Assembly: GCA_024400955.1 (NCBI GenBank) | Contig: JAKSLY010000003.1 | Coordinates: 1-64,000 of the forward strand | From: Treponema sp. | GTDB taxonomy: Bacteria; Spirochaetota; Spirochaetia; Treponematales; Treponemataceae | DNA: 64,000 bases | Reading direction: 5' to 3' | Shown here: positions 15,444 through 23,371 of the stretch, one piece after another | How positions within the stretch are numbered: the first letter of the stretch is position 1 | How the letters are laid out: each line of letters begins with the position of its first letter | Notes under the pieces: generated by a model | Seen by the model: the letters and a program-made list of their open reading frames with translations, nothing else | Told to the model about the DNA's origin: nothing | Databases searched by the model: none | Position numbers and translations under genes: made by a program

Positions 15444-16934
15444 TCAATTTATCTTTTTACATGCAATATTCTCCCTACGAATACCCATATCATAAGAAAG
15501 GCTGTATTCGTCGATTGTAATGGTTGCCTTGTTGCTGTATATGTCATGACTTTCATCCCCAGTGGAACTGTTTGAATCAAAGTATGTGTTTCGTATATTT
15601 ATTTCTATGGCTGATGCATTTCCTGCGTAGATGGCACCTCCATTGCTTGATGCGATGCTGTTCTGGAATGTACATCCTTCCCATTCCCCAGATCCGCCTA
15701 TGTCTGCATTGGATAGCGTGTATATGGCTCCACCTTTTGAGGCATAGCCTCCAGAGAATGTTGATGCACTTATGATTATGGTGCCGGCTCCTGACCCGAT
15801 GTATATGAAGCCTCCGTTTTCTGCTGCCTTTAATTCTTCACTGGAGTAAGTGAAAGAGCAGCCATTGACGTATAGGCTTGAATCTTCCACGTAAATGGTT
15901 CCTCCGCAAGTGTAGCTTCCACCTGATGTGCTACAGTTGTTAAAAGTGCATTCTGTGAGGGTTAGCCAACTAGATCCGGTGATTTCAATCATTCCGCCGG
16001 CGTCGGAATTTGAATAGCCGTTACTGAATTCCACATAGGTAAAGGAAAGGTTTTTGCCTGATGCTGTTATATGGTAGCTTGAATCTCCGTTTATTTTTAC
16101 AGGGAGACTGTCAGATGCGGTGATGGTGAAGTCCTCGTCTATGTTGATGTCATTGCACAGGGTGATGTTCCGTTTTCCTGATTCAATGGCGGATTTTAGT
16201 TCTGCAAAGGAACTTACCGATGCGTTGATGTCTGACCACAGGGCATATAATGTTATGTCTTTTGTAAGGGTGATGATTTGGTTTGGCAGGTAGTCTGGTT
16301 CTTGTGCGGAAGGTGAGAGGGCCCAGCCGGTGAATACATATTCTGCCGGGGGTTCAATTCCAAATATGTAGGGAACCATGAACTGATTGGTGCCTGTTAT
16401 GATGGTGCTTTCCAGTGAGCCGGAGCCGCCGTTGGCATCGAAGGATACGGTGAATTTGAGGAGATAGAGAAGTATGTCTACAATGGATTCCCTGTCTCCG
16501 GTTACCTGGAAGAGTTCGCTTTGGCCTGTGGCGAAAATATTGTCGTTTGGATCCAGGGCCTGCACGGAAATCTTGTAGGTTCCTTCCTGGACTTCCTTAA
16601 AGACTGCAGGACCTTCTTCATGGCCGGTTATCTTATCGTAGGTTTTTCCGTCGTCTGTTGCAAGGATAAGGTTGTATTTGATCGTGAAGTTTTCGGAGCC
16701 GGATGTTTCCGTCGTTTGGGAAGATGAACTGCTGCTTGATGAACTGGTGCCTTGAGAAGTTTCGGTTTGGATGACTTCTTCCGCGCGATAGGTCATGAAC
16801 CTGGATCTTGATGGCAGGTTTACGGTTACAGAAGACGATGGGGATTCATGGGATGAGACTATAAGTGAACATGAAGTGAATGCAAAAATTAAGACCAGTG
16901 GAACCAGAATGGGTATATATTTTATCTTGCGCAT
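15444..16934 (-). CDS. Lipoprotein with Flg_new (InlB-type) repeat and beta-helix domain
   Basis: 496 residues. Lipoprotein signal with lipobox FTSC (about residue 22). A Ser/Thr-rich linker follows (run of nine Ser near 65-73). At about 160-230 there is a Listeria/Bacteroides-type Flg_new repeat (FTVSFDANGGSG ... FTGWALSP ... LTKDITLYALW). From about 250 to 470 a right-handed beta-helix of the polymorphic outer-membrane kind carries GGMIEI, CGGTIYV, NGGFIYI, KGGAIY and NGGAIYA turns. Such lipoproteins are surface or periplasmic adhesins in treponemes (inferred). The last 20 residues (YDMGIRRENIACKKIN) do not look like helix turns and run towards repeat B, so the natural C-terminus may be lost. 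Confidence 0.75.
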   Translation of the reverse strand: MRKIKYIPILVPLVLIFAFTSCSLIVSSHESPSSSVTVNLPSRSRFMTYRAEEVIQTETSQGTSSSSSSSSSQTTETSGSENFTIKYNLILATDDGKTYDKITGHEEGPAVFKEVQEGTYKISVQALDPNDNIFATGQSELFQVTGDRESIVDILLYLLKFTVSFDANGGSGSLESTIITGTNQFMVPYIFGIEPPAEYVFTGWALSPSAQEPDYLPNQIITLTKDITLYALWSDINASVSSFAELKSAIESGKRNITLCNDINIDEDFTITASDSLPVKINGDSSYHITASGKNLSFTYVEFSNGYSNSDAGGMIEITGSSWLTLTECTFNNCSTSGGSYTCGGTIYVEDSSLYVNGCSFTYSSEELKAAENGGFIYIGSGAGTIIISASTFSGGYASKGGAIYTLSNADIGGSGEWEGCTFQNSIASSNGGAIYAGNASAIEINIRNTYFDSNSSTGDESHDIYSNKATITIDEYSLSYDMGIRRENIACKKIN

Positions 16935-17022
16935 GTAAGCCTCCTGAATGTATAGGACAGGTGGTAGAAATTGAAAAAGCTGCAGGTAGGACTGCTGTTG
17001 GTGCTGAAAATTTGTCAGTAAT

Positions 17023-17051
17023 ATTATAACTTATATGGATATTAGTGTCAG
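17023..17051 (-). promoter_or_regulatory. Sigma70-type promoter for the beta-helix lipoprotein
   Basis: On the minus strand CTGACA, 17-base spacer, TATAAT. It lies about 90 bases before the start at 16934, whose ribosome site is AGGAGG. Confidence 0.7.
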
Positions 17052-17061
17052 CAGTATTTTT

Positions 17062-17119
17062 GTAGGAGATGCTGTGTGAAGCCGCTGAAGGCTAACAAGT
17101 TTTGCATGATGGAGTTAAG
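17062..17119 (+). repeat. Dispersed repeat family A, copy 1
   Basis: GTAGGAGATGCTGTGTGAAG ... GGCTAACAAGTTTTGCATGA; it matches 18867-18925 in the same orientation with a few changes. Confidence 0.85.
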
Positions 17120-17173
17120 TTCATGGAGATGGAACCCTGCGCCCAGAGGGCGCAGGGTGAGTTGTGTATAGTA

Positions 17174-18757
17174 TCAGAGATCTGTAAAATCGACGTTTTC
17201 GTAGACATCTATGCAGTTTGAACTCTTGTATACTACATTTTTTTTCAATATGTAGACATTGTATTTGCCTGAAGAAGATGAATACTCTATGCGTAAATTT
17301 ATACGATTTGAAGAACTACCTGTAGGCGGTAAGCTGAAATCTAGGGAGCCACAATCCAATTCATTCTGGTATCTTGTTGGAGTGGTTAGCTTATTTTTGA
17401 AGGCCGTTGACAACTCGTCGCATATGATCAGACAGTATGTAGATTCGAAATCGCTGCTGTTCTTAACGTATTTTAGGACAGTATCAGCACAGATTTTATC
17501 TGCAAATTCTTTTGTGAGGGAAACAGGAGGGAATCCCTGGGATTGCTTGTATGCAGCCAGGCTGTCGAGGGATATACCTTTAATTACGTCAAGACACCCT
17601 GCATTTTCAAGTCTGTAAGTATATCGTTCACTATCTGATACTGAATATGTGTATTCAACATAAGGTGCGAGGAATCCCTGGGAAACACCTTCTTCTGCAA
17701 TCTTATGATGGTAGGTATTTGTTTTCCAGAAATTAAGGGTCTGGCCAAACTGGTCATTTCTTGTGTACATGTTGCTAACCCAAGCCCCCATTGATTCCCA
17801 GTCTTTTCCGATTGCAAAGTCTGTTACCACACCCCAGTAATCGCCCCGATAGTTGTTTAGGGAGCTAGAAGTCGCTGTAACTTTGAGGTCTCCATTTTTG
17901 CTGTATTCGAGACTGATGGTGCCACTATAGGAAACTTTTCCAAGACCAGTAGATGGAGTTATTGTTATTTCGTCCCATGCAAGAACTTTTACCTCTTTCT
18001 TTAAGTTATTGCTGTCATTTAGTTCTAGTTCCAGTTTAAGATGAAGGGTAATGGCCTGGTTTGGATTTACATAAGGGAAAACCCATTTTGTTGGATTAAT
18101 TGAATGGGCAATAATTTTTCCTTCTGACGTCATAACCAGCTGGTATTGATTGTTTCCACCATAGGAATTCCTTTCTGATTGAGGAATAACAAGAGGAGTA
18201 CCGTTGGAATTTTTTACGCAAAGGGCAATGCCATTGTCACATGGAAGCTGTTCAATCTTAAGTGAACGAGGAACATTGGTTACTTCCACAGCCGGGATTG
18301 TTACAGAAAAAGTTCCATCTGCAGCTGTTATGAAGGCGAAGGATTTTTCTTCCTTTACTGGAAGAAGGGCTCCGCTTGAGTCAGCAACCTTGGAAATTTT
18401 AAGGGTCAAAGATAATGTGCTTCCACCAATGTCTCCGGAGAAATATCCAAAGAATGTTGGGGCTGTCTTTCCACTTTCCGTGTATGTCCATGTTCCAGAA
18501 TATATGGCACGTGAAGAACTCTGGCGGAATTCATAGGTGCCTCCGTTTGTGTCTGTAGCTTTTCTTACAATGTCACCGTTGGCTGCAGTCTCAGCAGCGC
18601 CAATGGTCCCTGTTGAGGTAAAGGCTTGGCCGAGAGTAACTGGTACTACGGCAATGTCATCGTCATCATCTGATGATGAAAAGAAGCTGCATGCAGTCAT
18701 GAAGGTTACAGCAGCGAGGATGGAAAATAAGAATGCGAGTCTTGTTCTTGTTTTCAT
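17174..18757 (-). CDS. Exported lipoprotein of unknown function
   Basis: 527 residues. Lipoprotein signal (KTRTRLAFLFSILAAVTFMT) and lipobox MTAC with Cys at about 23, followed by SFFSSSDDDDD, an acidic spacer. The rest is beta-rich, with many Thr/Ser strands (GGTYEFRQSSSRAIYSGTWT) and three or four Cys in the second half. No enzyme motif is visible. The strong promoter (TTGACA-16-TACAAT), the CAGGAGA ribosome site and the leader suggest good expression. It is bracketed by the two copies of repeat A, so it could be a mobile cassette. I do not recognise the family. Confidence 0.65.
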   Translation of the reverse strand: MKTRTRLAFLFSILAAVTFMTACSFFSSSDDDDDIAVVPVTLGQAFTSTGTIGAAETAANGDIVRKATDTNGGTYEFRQSSSRAIYSGTWTYTESGKTAPTFFGYFSGDIGGSTLSLTLKISKVADSSGALLPVKEEKSFAFITAADGTFSVTIPAVEVTNVPRSLKIEQLPCDNGIALCVKNSNGTPLVIPQSERNSYGGNNQYQLVMTSEGKIIAHSINPTKWVFPYVNPNQAITLHLKLELELNDSNNLKKEVKVLAWDEITITPSTGLGKVSYSGTISLEYSKNGDLKVTATSSSLNNYRGDYWGVVTDFAIGKDWESMGAWVSNMYTRNDQFGQTLNFWKTNTYHHKIAEEGVSQGFLAPYVEYTYSVSDSERYTYRLENAGCLDVIKGISLDSLAAYKQSQGFPPVSLTKEFADKICADTVLKYVKNSSDFESTYCLIICDELSTAFKNKLTTPTRYQNELDCGSLDFSLPPTGSSSNRINLRIEYSSSSGKYNVYILKKNVVYKSSNCIDVYENVDFTDL

Positions 18758-18811
18758 AGTTTTCTCCTGTTCACTTTGAGTTAGTAATGTTCTGAAAAAA
18801 AAGAACAGAAA

Positions 18812-18839
18812 ATTGTAAAAAAAAAAACGGTTTTGTCAA
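18812..18839 (-). promoter_or_regulatory. Strong sigma70-type promoter for the lipoprotein at 17174-18757
   Basis: Minus strand TTGACA, 16-base spacer containing a T-run, TACAAT. The leader of about 48 bases starts with the inverted repeat TGTTCT-N8-AGAACA (18789-18808). Confidence 0.8.
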
Positions 18840-18866
18840 GAAAAATCGTGCGGGGAAAATTTTGGT

Positions 18867-18925
18867 GTAGGAGATGCTGAGCGAAGCCGCCGAAGGCTAA
18901 CAAGTTCAGCATGACAGAAACAAGT
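18867..18925 (+). repeat. Dispersed repeat family A, copy 2
   Basis: GTAGGAGATGCTGAGCGAAG ... GGCTAACAAGTTCAGCATGA. It can fold: ATGCTGA pairs with TCAGCAT, and AGCC with GGCT inside. Part of the 488-base gene-free stretch 18758-19245. Confidence 0.85.
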
Positions 18926-18963
18926 TTAGGGTGATGGGGAATGGGGTCAGTGGGCGCCGGGGT

Positions 18964-19040
18964 GGAAGGGCTGCGACCGGAGGGAGCAGTTGCGTAGCGG
19001 CGGGCCGCGGAGCAATGAGCCGGGGGAGGCGAACCCTGGA
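18964..19040 (+). repeat. Dispersed repeat family B, copy 2 (77 bases)
   Basis: 75 of 77 bases equal the copy at 15331-15407, same orientation. It lies between repeat A copy 2 and the gltX promoter. Confidence 0.95.
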
Positions 19041-19121
19041 AGTCCGGGTGAGCTGATGGAATTCATGGCAAACAGGGGCTGCTGCGCCCGGTAGCTGGTG
19101 AAGGCCGCCTGAACATAATAA

Positions 19122-19150
19122 TTGAAGGTTTTTGAATTTTTCTGTATAAT
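19122..19150 (+). promoter_or_regulatory. Promoter of gltX
   Basis: TTGAAG, 17-base spacer, TATAAT. The leader is about 90 bases and ends with an AGAGG ribosome site before the ATG at 19246. Confidence 0.7.
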
Positions 19151-19245
19151 TTTTTATCCGTTTTTTATGCTTGGCATCTGCTTTGCTTATACTGACGGCT
19201 TGTTTTTGGATTTACTTTTTAACATTTTTATAAAGAGGTTTTTTT

Positions 19246-20817
19246 ATGTCTGAAGTTAGGGTTAGGTATGCTCCATCGCCAACTGGCATGCAGCATATTG
19301 GTGGTGTTCGCACTGCACTTTTTAACTATTTGTATGCACGTTCACAGGGTGGCAAGTTCATTCTCCGCCTTGAGGATACTGACCGCACTCGCTACGATGA
19401 GAAGTACGTGCAGAATCTTTACGATACAATGGCCTGGCTTGGAATTGACTGGGATGAAGGCGGTTCCAAGGGTGGTGAATACGGTCCTTATGTTCAGAGC
19501 GAACGCTTTGAGCTTTACAAGAAATTTGCCATGCAGCTTATTGAGAACGGCGAGGCCTACTACTGTTTCTGTGATGCTGAACGCCTTGAACGCATCCGCA
19601 AGATTCAGACTGAAAACAAGCTTCCACCTGGATACGACAGGAACTGCCGTCACCTTACTGAAGAAGAAGTTAAGGCAAACCTTGAAGCTGGCAAGCCTTA
19701 CGTTATCCGTCTTAAGGTTCCTCTTGAGGGTGAGACGAAATTTGCAGACCATCTTCTTGGCGACATTGTATGGAAGAACGAGGACATTTCTCCGGATCCT
19801 GTTCTGCTTAAGAGCGACGGGTTCCCGACATATCACCTGGCTAACATTGTTGATGACCACCTGATGAAGGTTTCCCATGTTATGCGTGCACAGGAATGGA
19901 TTCCTTCGACTCCGCTCCATGTTCAGATGTACCGTTCCTTTGGCTGGGAGCATCCTGAGTTCTGCCACCTTCCTATGGTTAACGGTAGCGACGGCAAGAA
20001 GCTTTCCAAGCGCCATGGTTCCACATCATTGAACGAGTTCCGTGCCCGCGGCTACCTTCCACAGGCCATCGTGAACTACGTTGCACTTCTCGGCTGTTCC
20101 TATGATGACGGCCGAGACATGTACACCCTTGAAGAGCTTGGCCAGAAGTTCCGCCTTGAACACCTGAACAAGGCTCCTGCAGTTTTTGACTACAAGAAGC
20201 TTGAATGGTACAACGGCCAGTACATCCGTGCCCTTTCTGACGAGGAACTTTACAACTGGGTTCTTCCGTTTATTACGGGAACTGGTGATGCCACCCTTGA
20301 GATTAATCCTGACAATCCTCAGCCTAAGCCGAAGGTTGGCCCTGAATATTCTGGTGTTGCTTTGGGTGCAGACGGTGAGCCTGTTTGCGTTGATGCTGCC
20401 ATGGGAATGGACAGTGCTGAAGTCAAGAAGCAGCTTATGGCATTGATGCCTCTCATTAAGGAAAGGCTCCACTTCCTTACGGATGCTGCAGAGATGGTTC
20501 ACTTTCTGTTTACAGAACCTGCTGTTCCTGCAAAGGAAAACATCATTCCGAAAAAGCTTGACGAGGCCAAGACTAAGGAAGTTCTTGTCAAGGCAAAGGA
20601 TTATGTTGCAGAGATTTTTGGAATGGAGCATGAGGCTGCCGAGGAACTTGCAAAGAAGTATGCTGAAGAACTTGGTATCAAGCTTGGTGACTTTATGATG
20701 CCTGTGCGCATGGCAGTTACCGGAAGCCGCGTTTCTCCGCCGCTTATCGGTTCCATCTGGATTCTTGGCAAGGAGCGCGCTGTTGCCCGTGTTGAGAGGA
20801 CTCTTGCAACTTTCTGA
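19246..20817 (+). CDS. gltX: Glutamyl-tRNA synthetase
   Basis: 523 residues. Class I aminoacyl-tRNA synthetase that charges tRNA(Glu) with glutamate in the cytoplasm. The HIGH-type signature is PTGMQHIGGVRTALFNYLYA (HIGG at about 17-20); the KMSKS-type loop is KKLSKRHGS at 251-259. The catalytic core is followed by a helical anticodon-binding domain with SRVSPPLIGSIWILGKERAV near the C-terminus. A zinc-like cluster around YYCFCDAERLE (about 106-116) is present. It stands alone with its own promoter and a terminator. Essential housekeeping gene; whether it is discriminating or also charges tRNA(Gln) cannot be decided here. Confidence 0.97.
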   Translation: MSEVRVRYAPSPTGMQHIGGVRTALFNYLYARSQGGKFILRLEDTDRTRYDEKYVQNLYDTMAWLGIDWDEGGSKGGEYGPYVQSERFELYKKFAMQLIENGEAYYCFCDAERLERIRKIQTENKLPPGYDRNCRHLTEEEVKANLEAGKPYVIRLKVPLEGETKFADHLLGDIVWKNEDISPDPVLLKSDGFPTYHLANIVDDHLMKVSHVMRAQEWIPSTPLHVQMYRSFGWEHPEFCHLPMVNGSDGKKLSKRHGSTSLNEFRARGYLPQAIVNYVALLGCSYDDGRDMYTLEELGQKFRLEHLNKAPAVFDYKKLEWYNGQYIRALSDEELYNWVLPFITGTGDATLEINPDNPQPKPKVGPEYSGVALGADGEPVCVDAAMGMDSAEVKKQLMALMPLIKERLHFLTDAAEMVHFLFTEPAVPAKENIIPKKLDEAKTKEVLVKAKDYVAEIFGMEHEAAEELAKKYAEELGIKLGDFMMPVRMAVTGSRVSPPLIGSIWILGKERAVARVERTLATF

Positions 20818-20868
20818 TTGGCGATGTGCCGGTTTGAAGGTATGGTGAATTGAAGAATTAAAGAACGG

Positions 20869-20902
20869 TGACCCTTCCCATGCTGGAGGGGTCATTTTTT
20901 TT
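20869..20902 (+). terminator. Terminator of gltX
   Basis: TGACCCTTCC / GGAGGGGTCA (one G-T pair), loop CATGCT, then eight T. Confidence 0.9.
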
Positions 20903-20942
20903 GTGTCATAGGGATTGAGTGTGTGTTGATGAACACACTGAT

Positions 20943-20963
20943 TGGATCCGCCTGTGGCGGATC
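20943..20963. terminator. Hairpin after the minus-strand FNT unit
   Basis: GATCCGCC / GGCGGATC perfect 8-base stem with 3-base loop, 9 bases beyond the stop of the small gene at 20972. There is no T-run on the minus strand, so it is either a weak terminator or an mRNA 3' end. Confidence 0.5.
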
Positions 20964-20971
20964 TTTCTGGA

Positions 20972-21199
20972 TTAGTTGAGGCAGCTGGAGTGTGGATTGT
21001 CGTCCGGGAATGCAACTTCGAAGCCGCAGTTTGCTTCCATGTTAAGTTCCCGGAGTTCCTTCTTTCCGTCGATGTACAGCTGGTAGTCTATTCCTGTGGA
21101 TTCGTATCCGCAGCCAAGCTCGTAGTCGTCGCCCAGGGATTCGGCGACGATTTTTGCCCTCTGTTCCCGTGTAGTGTCTTTTATTAAGATGCTTGCCAT
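20972..21199 (-). CDS. Small acidic protein, unknown
   Basis: 75 residues, soluble, acidic, starting MASILIKDTTREQRAKIVAE, with Cys residues in YELGCGYES, EANCGFEV and SSCLN. It follows the FNT channel gene after 10 bases on the same strand without a clear ribosome site, so translation may be coupled. No family recognised. The constant neighbourhood with the channel would be the first thing to test for a shared role. Confidence 0.55.
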   Translation of the reverse strand: MASILIKDTTREQRAKIVAESLGDDYELGCGYESTGIDYQLYIDGKKELRELNMEANCGFEVAFPDDNPHSSCLN

Positions 21200-21209
21200 G
21201 GCTTTGCTT

Positions 21210-21830
21210 TTAGTCTGTCATTGCCTTTCTGCACAGTGGAATGAGCATTCCGCCCACTGCGTTTCCAAGGGACATGATGATGAGGTAGCCGAAGCTTTTT
21301 GCCGTCCATGCGCTTGCAAGGCTGAAGTAGAACATGTTGGCGATGCAGTGCTCGAATCCGCTTAAAATGAATGCCATTACTGGCAGGAAGATTGCAAGGC
21401 ATCTTCCGGTTTCGTGGTCGATCTTCTTGTAGCCGTCTGCCGCGATGAACATGAGCATTCCGCAGAAGATTGCCAGGATGAAGAGGCTTGGCAGGCTGTC
21501 GTTCATCTTTACTGCACACATGGCTGCGGCCTTTGCAGAGATTCCTGCTATGCGTGTCATGAGTATGAGCTTTGCAAAGACGAAGGTTCCGATGAGGTTA
21601 CCAAGCCAGATGAGTGCAACGTCGCCAATGTATTTTGGTTTGTTTTCCACGATGTATCCAACTTTTCCGGTGTAAAGGTAAAAGCCGAAGGTGAGGATGG
21701 TGAAGAGTCCTGTTCCGAAGAGGAAAGCTCCCACCACTTTGCTTTCACAGCTGAGGAATACGGTTCCCCCGATGCCGATTGCAATACCTGTGAGAAAGGC
21801 ACGAGTAAGTATGTTGATGATCGATTTCAT
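21210..21830 (-). CDS. Formate/nitrite transporter (FNT) family channel
   Basis: 206 residues, slightly short for the family (about 250-280 usual). Apolar segments at about 8-28, 35-53, 68-88, 110-130, 145-165 and 175-198 give the six-helix FNT fold. The FNT signature is clear: SGFEHCIANMFYF (about 154-166), and GNLIGTFVFAKL (about 76-87) fits the TM2-3 loop. These pentameric channels pass formate, nitrite, hydrosulfide or lactate; which one cannot be told from this sequence. Start: the ATG at 21830 has no ribosome site, but TATAAT ends 9 bases before it. Confidence 0.85.
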   Translation of the reverse strand: MKSIINILTRAFLTGIAIGIGGTVFLSCESKVVGAFLFGTGLFTILTFGFYLYTGKVGYIVENKPKYIGDVALIWLGNLIGTFVFAKLILMTRIAGISAKAAAMCAVKMNDSLPSLFILAIFCGMLMFIAADGYKKIDHETGRCLAIFLPVMAFILSGFEHCIANMFYFSLASAWTAKSFGYLIIMSLGNAVGGMLIPLCRKAMTD

Positions 21831-21889
21831 AGTGAACGTATTATATAGAATATATTTGTTTTATAAAAGGGAACATTTGAAAAATTATG

Positions 21890-21994
21890 ACGCGTTAGGG
21901 ATTGGAGTACGGAACTCCCGGAGCTTGCGGAGGGATGAGCCGCGTTGGCGGCGAAGTACGTAAAGCCCGCCGTGGGCTTTGCCCGCGAACGCCC
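21890..21994 (+). repeat. Intergenic element family D, copy 1 (about 105 bases)
   Basis: Starts ACGCGTTAGGGATTGGAG, has GGGATGAGCCGCG in the middle and ends GCGAACGCCC. The same blocks occur in reverse at 62286-62415. It ends right at the -35 box of argJ. Confidence 0.8.
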
Positions 21995-22023
21995 TTGCAT
22001 AAACATTAAAATAACAGTATATT
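21995..22023 (+). promoter_or_regulatory. argJ promoter with TTGCATA/TATGCAA boxes
   Basis: TTGCAT, 17-base spacer, TATATT. The motif TTGCATA or its complement TATGCAA occurs at 21995, 22024 and 22034, and TTATGCA again at 22054. Inverted copies flank the -10, as expected for a repressor site; ArgR is the obvious candidate but is not shown. Confidence 0.6.
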
Positions 22024-22055
22024 TATGCAAAATTATGCAAAAGGAGTGTATATTT

Positions 22056-23342
22056 ATGCATTTTATTGACGGAGGAGTTTGTGCTCCAAAAGGTTTCACT
22101 GCTAACGGAATTCACTGCGGACTGAAGGCTTCCAGAAAGACCAATGATACCGCCCTTGTTTACAGCCAGGTTATGTGCAATGCTGCCGGGATTTTTACAA
22201 CCAACCGTGTTAAGGCTGAATGCGTTAAGCTTACAATGAAGAACATTGCAGGCGGTAAGATGCAGGCTGCCATCTGCAACGTTTGTTTTGCCAATGCATG
22301 TACAGGTGAAGAAGGTTATAAAAATGCACTCCGTATGGCCGAATTCACAGCAAAGGGTTTTGGCATTGCACCTGAGAATGTAATCGTATGTTCTACCGGC
22401 ATCATCGGTCAGCATGTTCCGGTTGATAAGATTGAAGAGAACTTTGACACCCTTAAGGCGGGGCTCAGCGTTGAAGGGCACAAGGAAGCACGCGTTGCCA
22501 TCATGACCACTGACACCCATTACAAGGAATGTGCCGTTGAGACTGAGATTGGCGGAAAGACTGTTCATATTGGGGCCATGTGCAAGGGAAGCGGAATGAT
22601 TCACATCAACATGGGTACCATGCTTTCCTTTGTTACGACTGACTGCGCTATTTCTTCCGACATGCTTAACAAGGCATTGAAGGAAACCGTCAAGGGTACA
22701 TACAACTGCGTTTCCATTGACGGCGACATGTCTACAAACGATACGCTGACGATCATGGCTAACGGTCTTGCAGGTAACGAAGAGATTACTTGCGAGGGAG
22801 CCGACTTTGATGCATTCCTTAAGGCATTGAATGTTCTTAACACACAGATGGCCATGAAGATTGCTGCCGACGGTGAAGGTGCAAGCCATCTTGTTGAATG
22901 CACTGTCAAGGGAGCAAAGGATGTTGAAACTGCACGTGGCCTTGCAAAGTTTGTCATCAAGTCCAATCTTGTTAAGGCTGCCATGTTTGGCCGTGATGCC
23001 AACTGCGGAAGAATCATGTGTGCCATGGGTTACAGCGGCTTTGACTTTGACCCGGACAAGGCATGCGTTTATTTTTCCAGCAGGAAGGGTTCAAAGAGAT
23101 ATTTTGACACTCCGGAAGAAGATAAGTTCCAGGTATATGGATGCGACAAGTGTGGCGGAAGAATCGAGGTTGTTCATAACGGCGTAGGTCTTTCCTTTGA
23201 TGAAGAAAAGGCTACATCGATTCTTGCGGAGGAAGCTGTTGAAATCGAGGTTGTTCTTCAGGATGGAAATGCCGAGGGAACTGCATGGGGATGCGATCTT
23301 ACCTACGATTACGTGAAGATTAACGGTGACTACAGAAGCTAG
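22056..23342 (+). CDS. argJ: Bifunctional ornithine acetyltransferase / N-acetylglutamate synthase
   Basis: 428 residues from the ATG at 22056, which has AAGGAG 9 bases upstream; longer upstream starts have none. ArgJ transfers acetyl from acetylornithine to glutamate and, in bifunctional forms, also uses acetyl-CoA. It cleaves itself before a catalytic threonine: here the site reads INMGTMLSFVTTD with Thr188, where the family usually has NMATML. KGSGMIHIN before it and GRDANCGRIMCAMGYSG near the C-terminus are typical. First gene of argJ-argB-argD; argC and the later argF/G/H are not in the window. The enzyme recycles acetyl groups, so argE is not needed. Confidence 0.95.
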   Translation: MHFIDGGVCAPKGFTANGIHCGLKASRKTNDTALVYSQVMCNAAGIFTTNRVKAECVKLTMKNIAGGKMQAAICNVCFANACTGEEGYKNALRMAEFTAKGFGIAPENVIVCSTGIIGQHVPVDKIEENFDTLKAGLSVEGHKEARVAIMTTDTHYKECAVETEIGGKTVHIGAMCKGSGMIHINMGTMLSFVTTDCAISSDMLNKALKETVKGTYNCVSIDGDMSTNDTLTIMANGLAGNEEITCEGADFDAFLKALNVLNTQMAMKIAADGEGASHLVECTVKGAKDVETARGLAKFVIKSNLVKAAMFGRDANCGRIMCAMGYSGFDFDPDKACVYFSSRKGSKRYFDTPEEDKFQVYGCDKCGGRIEVVHNGVGLSFDEEKATSILAEEAVEIEVVLQDGNAEGTAWGCDLTYDYVKINGDYRS

Positions 23343-23371
23343 CCTGTAGAGATTTTTAGAGGGAAACTGAA

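Noticed and set aside
15204..15575. Open frames across 15204-15575 on the plus strand
   Set aside because: They run through a terminator, repeat B and the antisense of the lipoprotein; no ribosome site or coherent protein pattern.
17037..17050. CACTAATA on the minus strand near the beta-helix lipoprotein
   Set aside because: Only eight bases match the phage motif, the rest differs, and it lies in the spacer of a good sigma70 promoter. An eight-base match is expected by chance about twice in a window of this size.
19171..19194. TTGGCA and TATACT before gltX as a second promoter
   Set aside because: The spacer is 11 bases, too short for a sigma70 promoter; TTGAAG-17-TATAAT upstream is much better.
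20026..21015. Long minus-strand open frame (329 codons) opposite gltX
   Set aside because: Antisense shadow of gltX: no ribosome site, protein rich in His/Arg/Asn typical of complement frames, and it runs through the gltX terminator.
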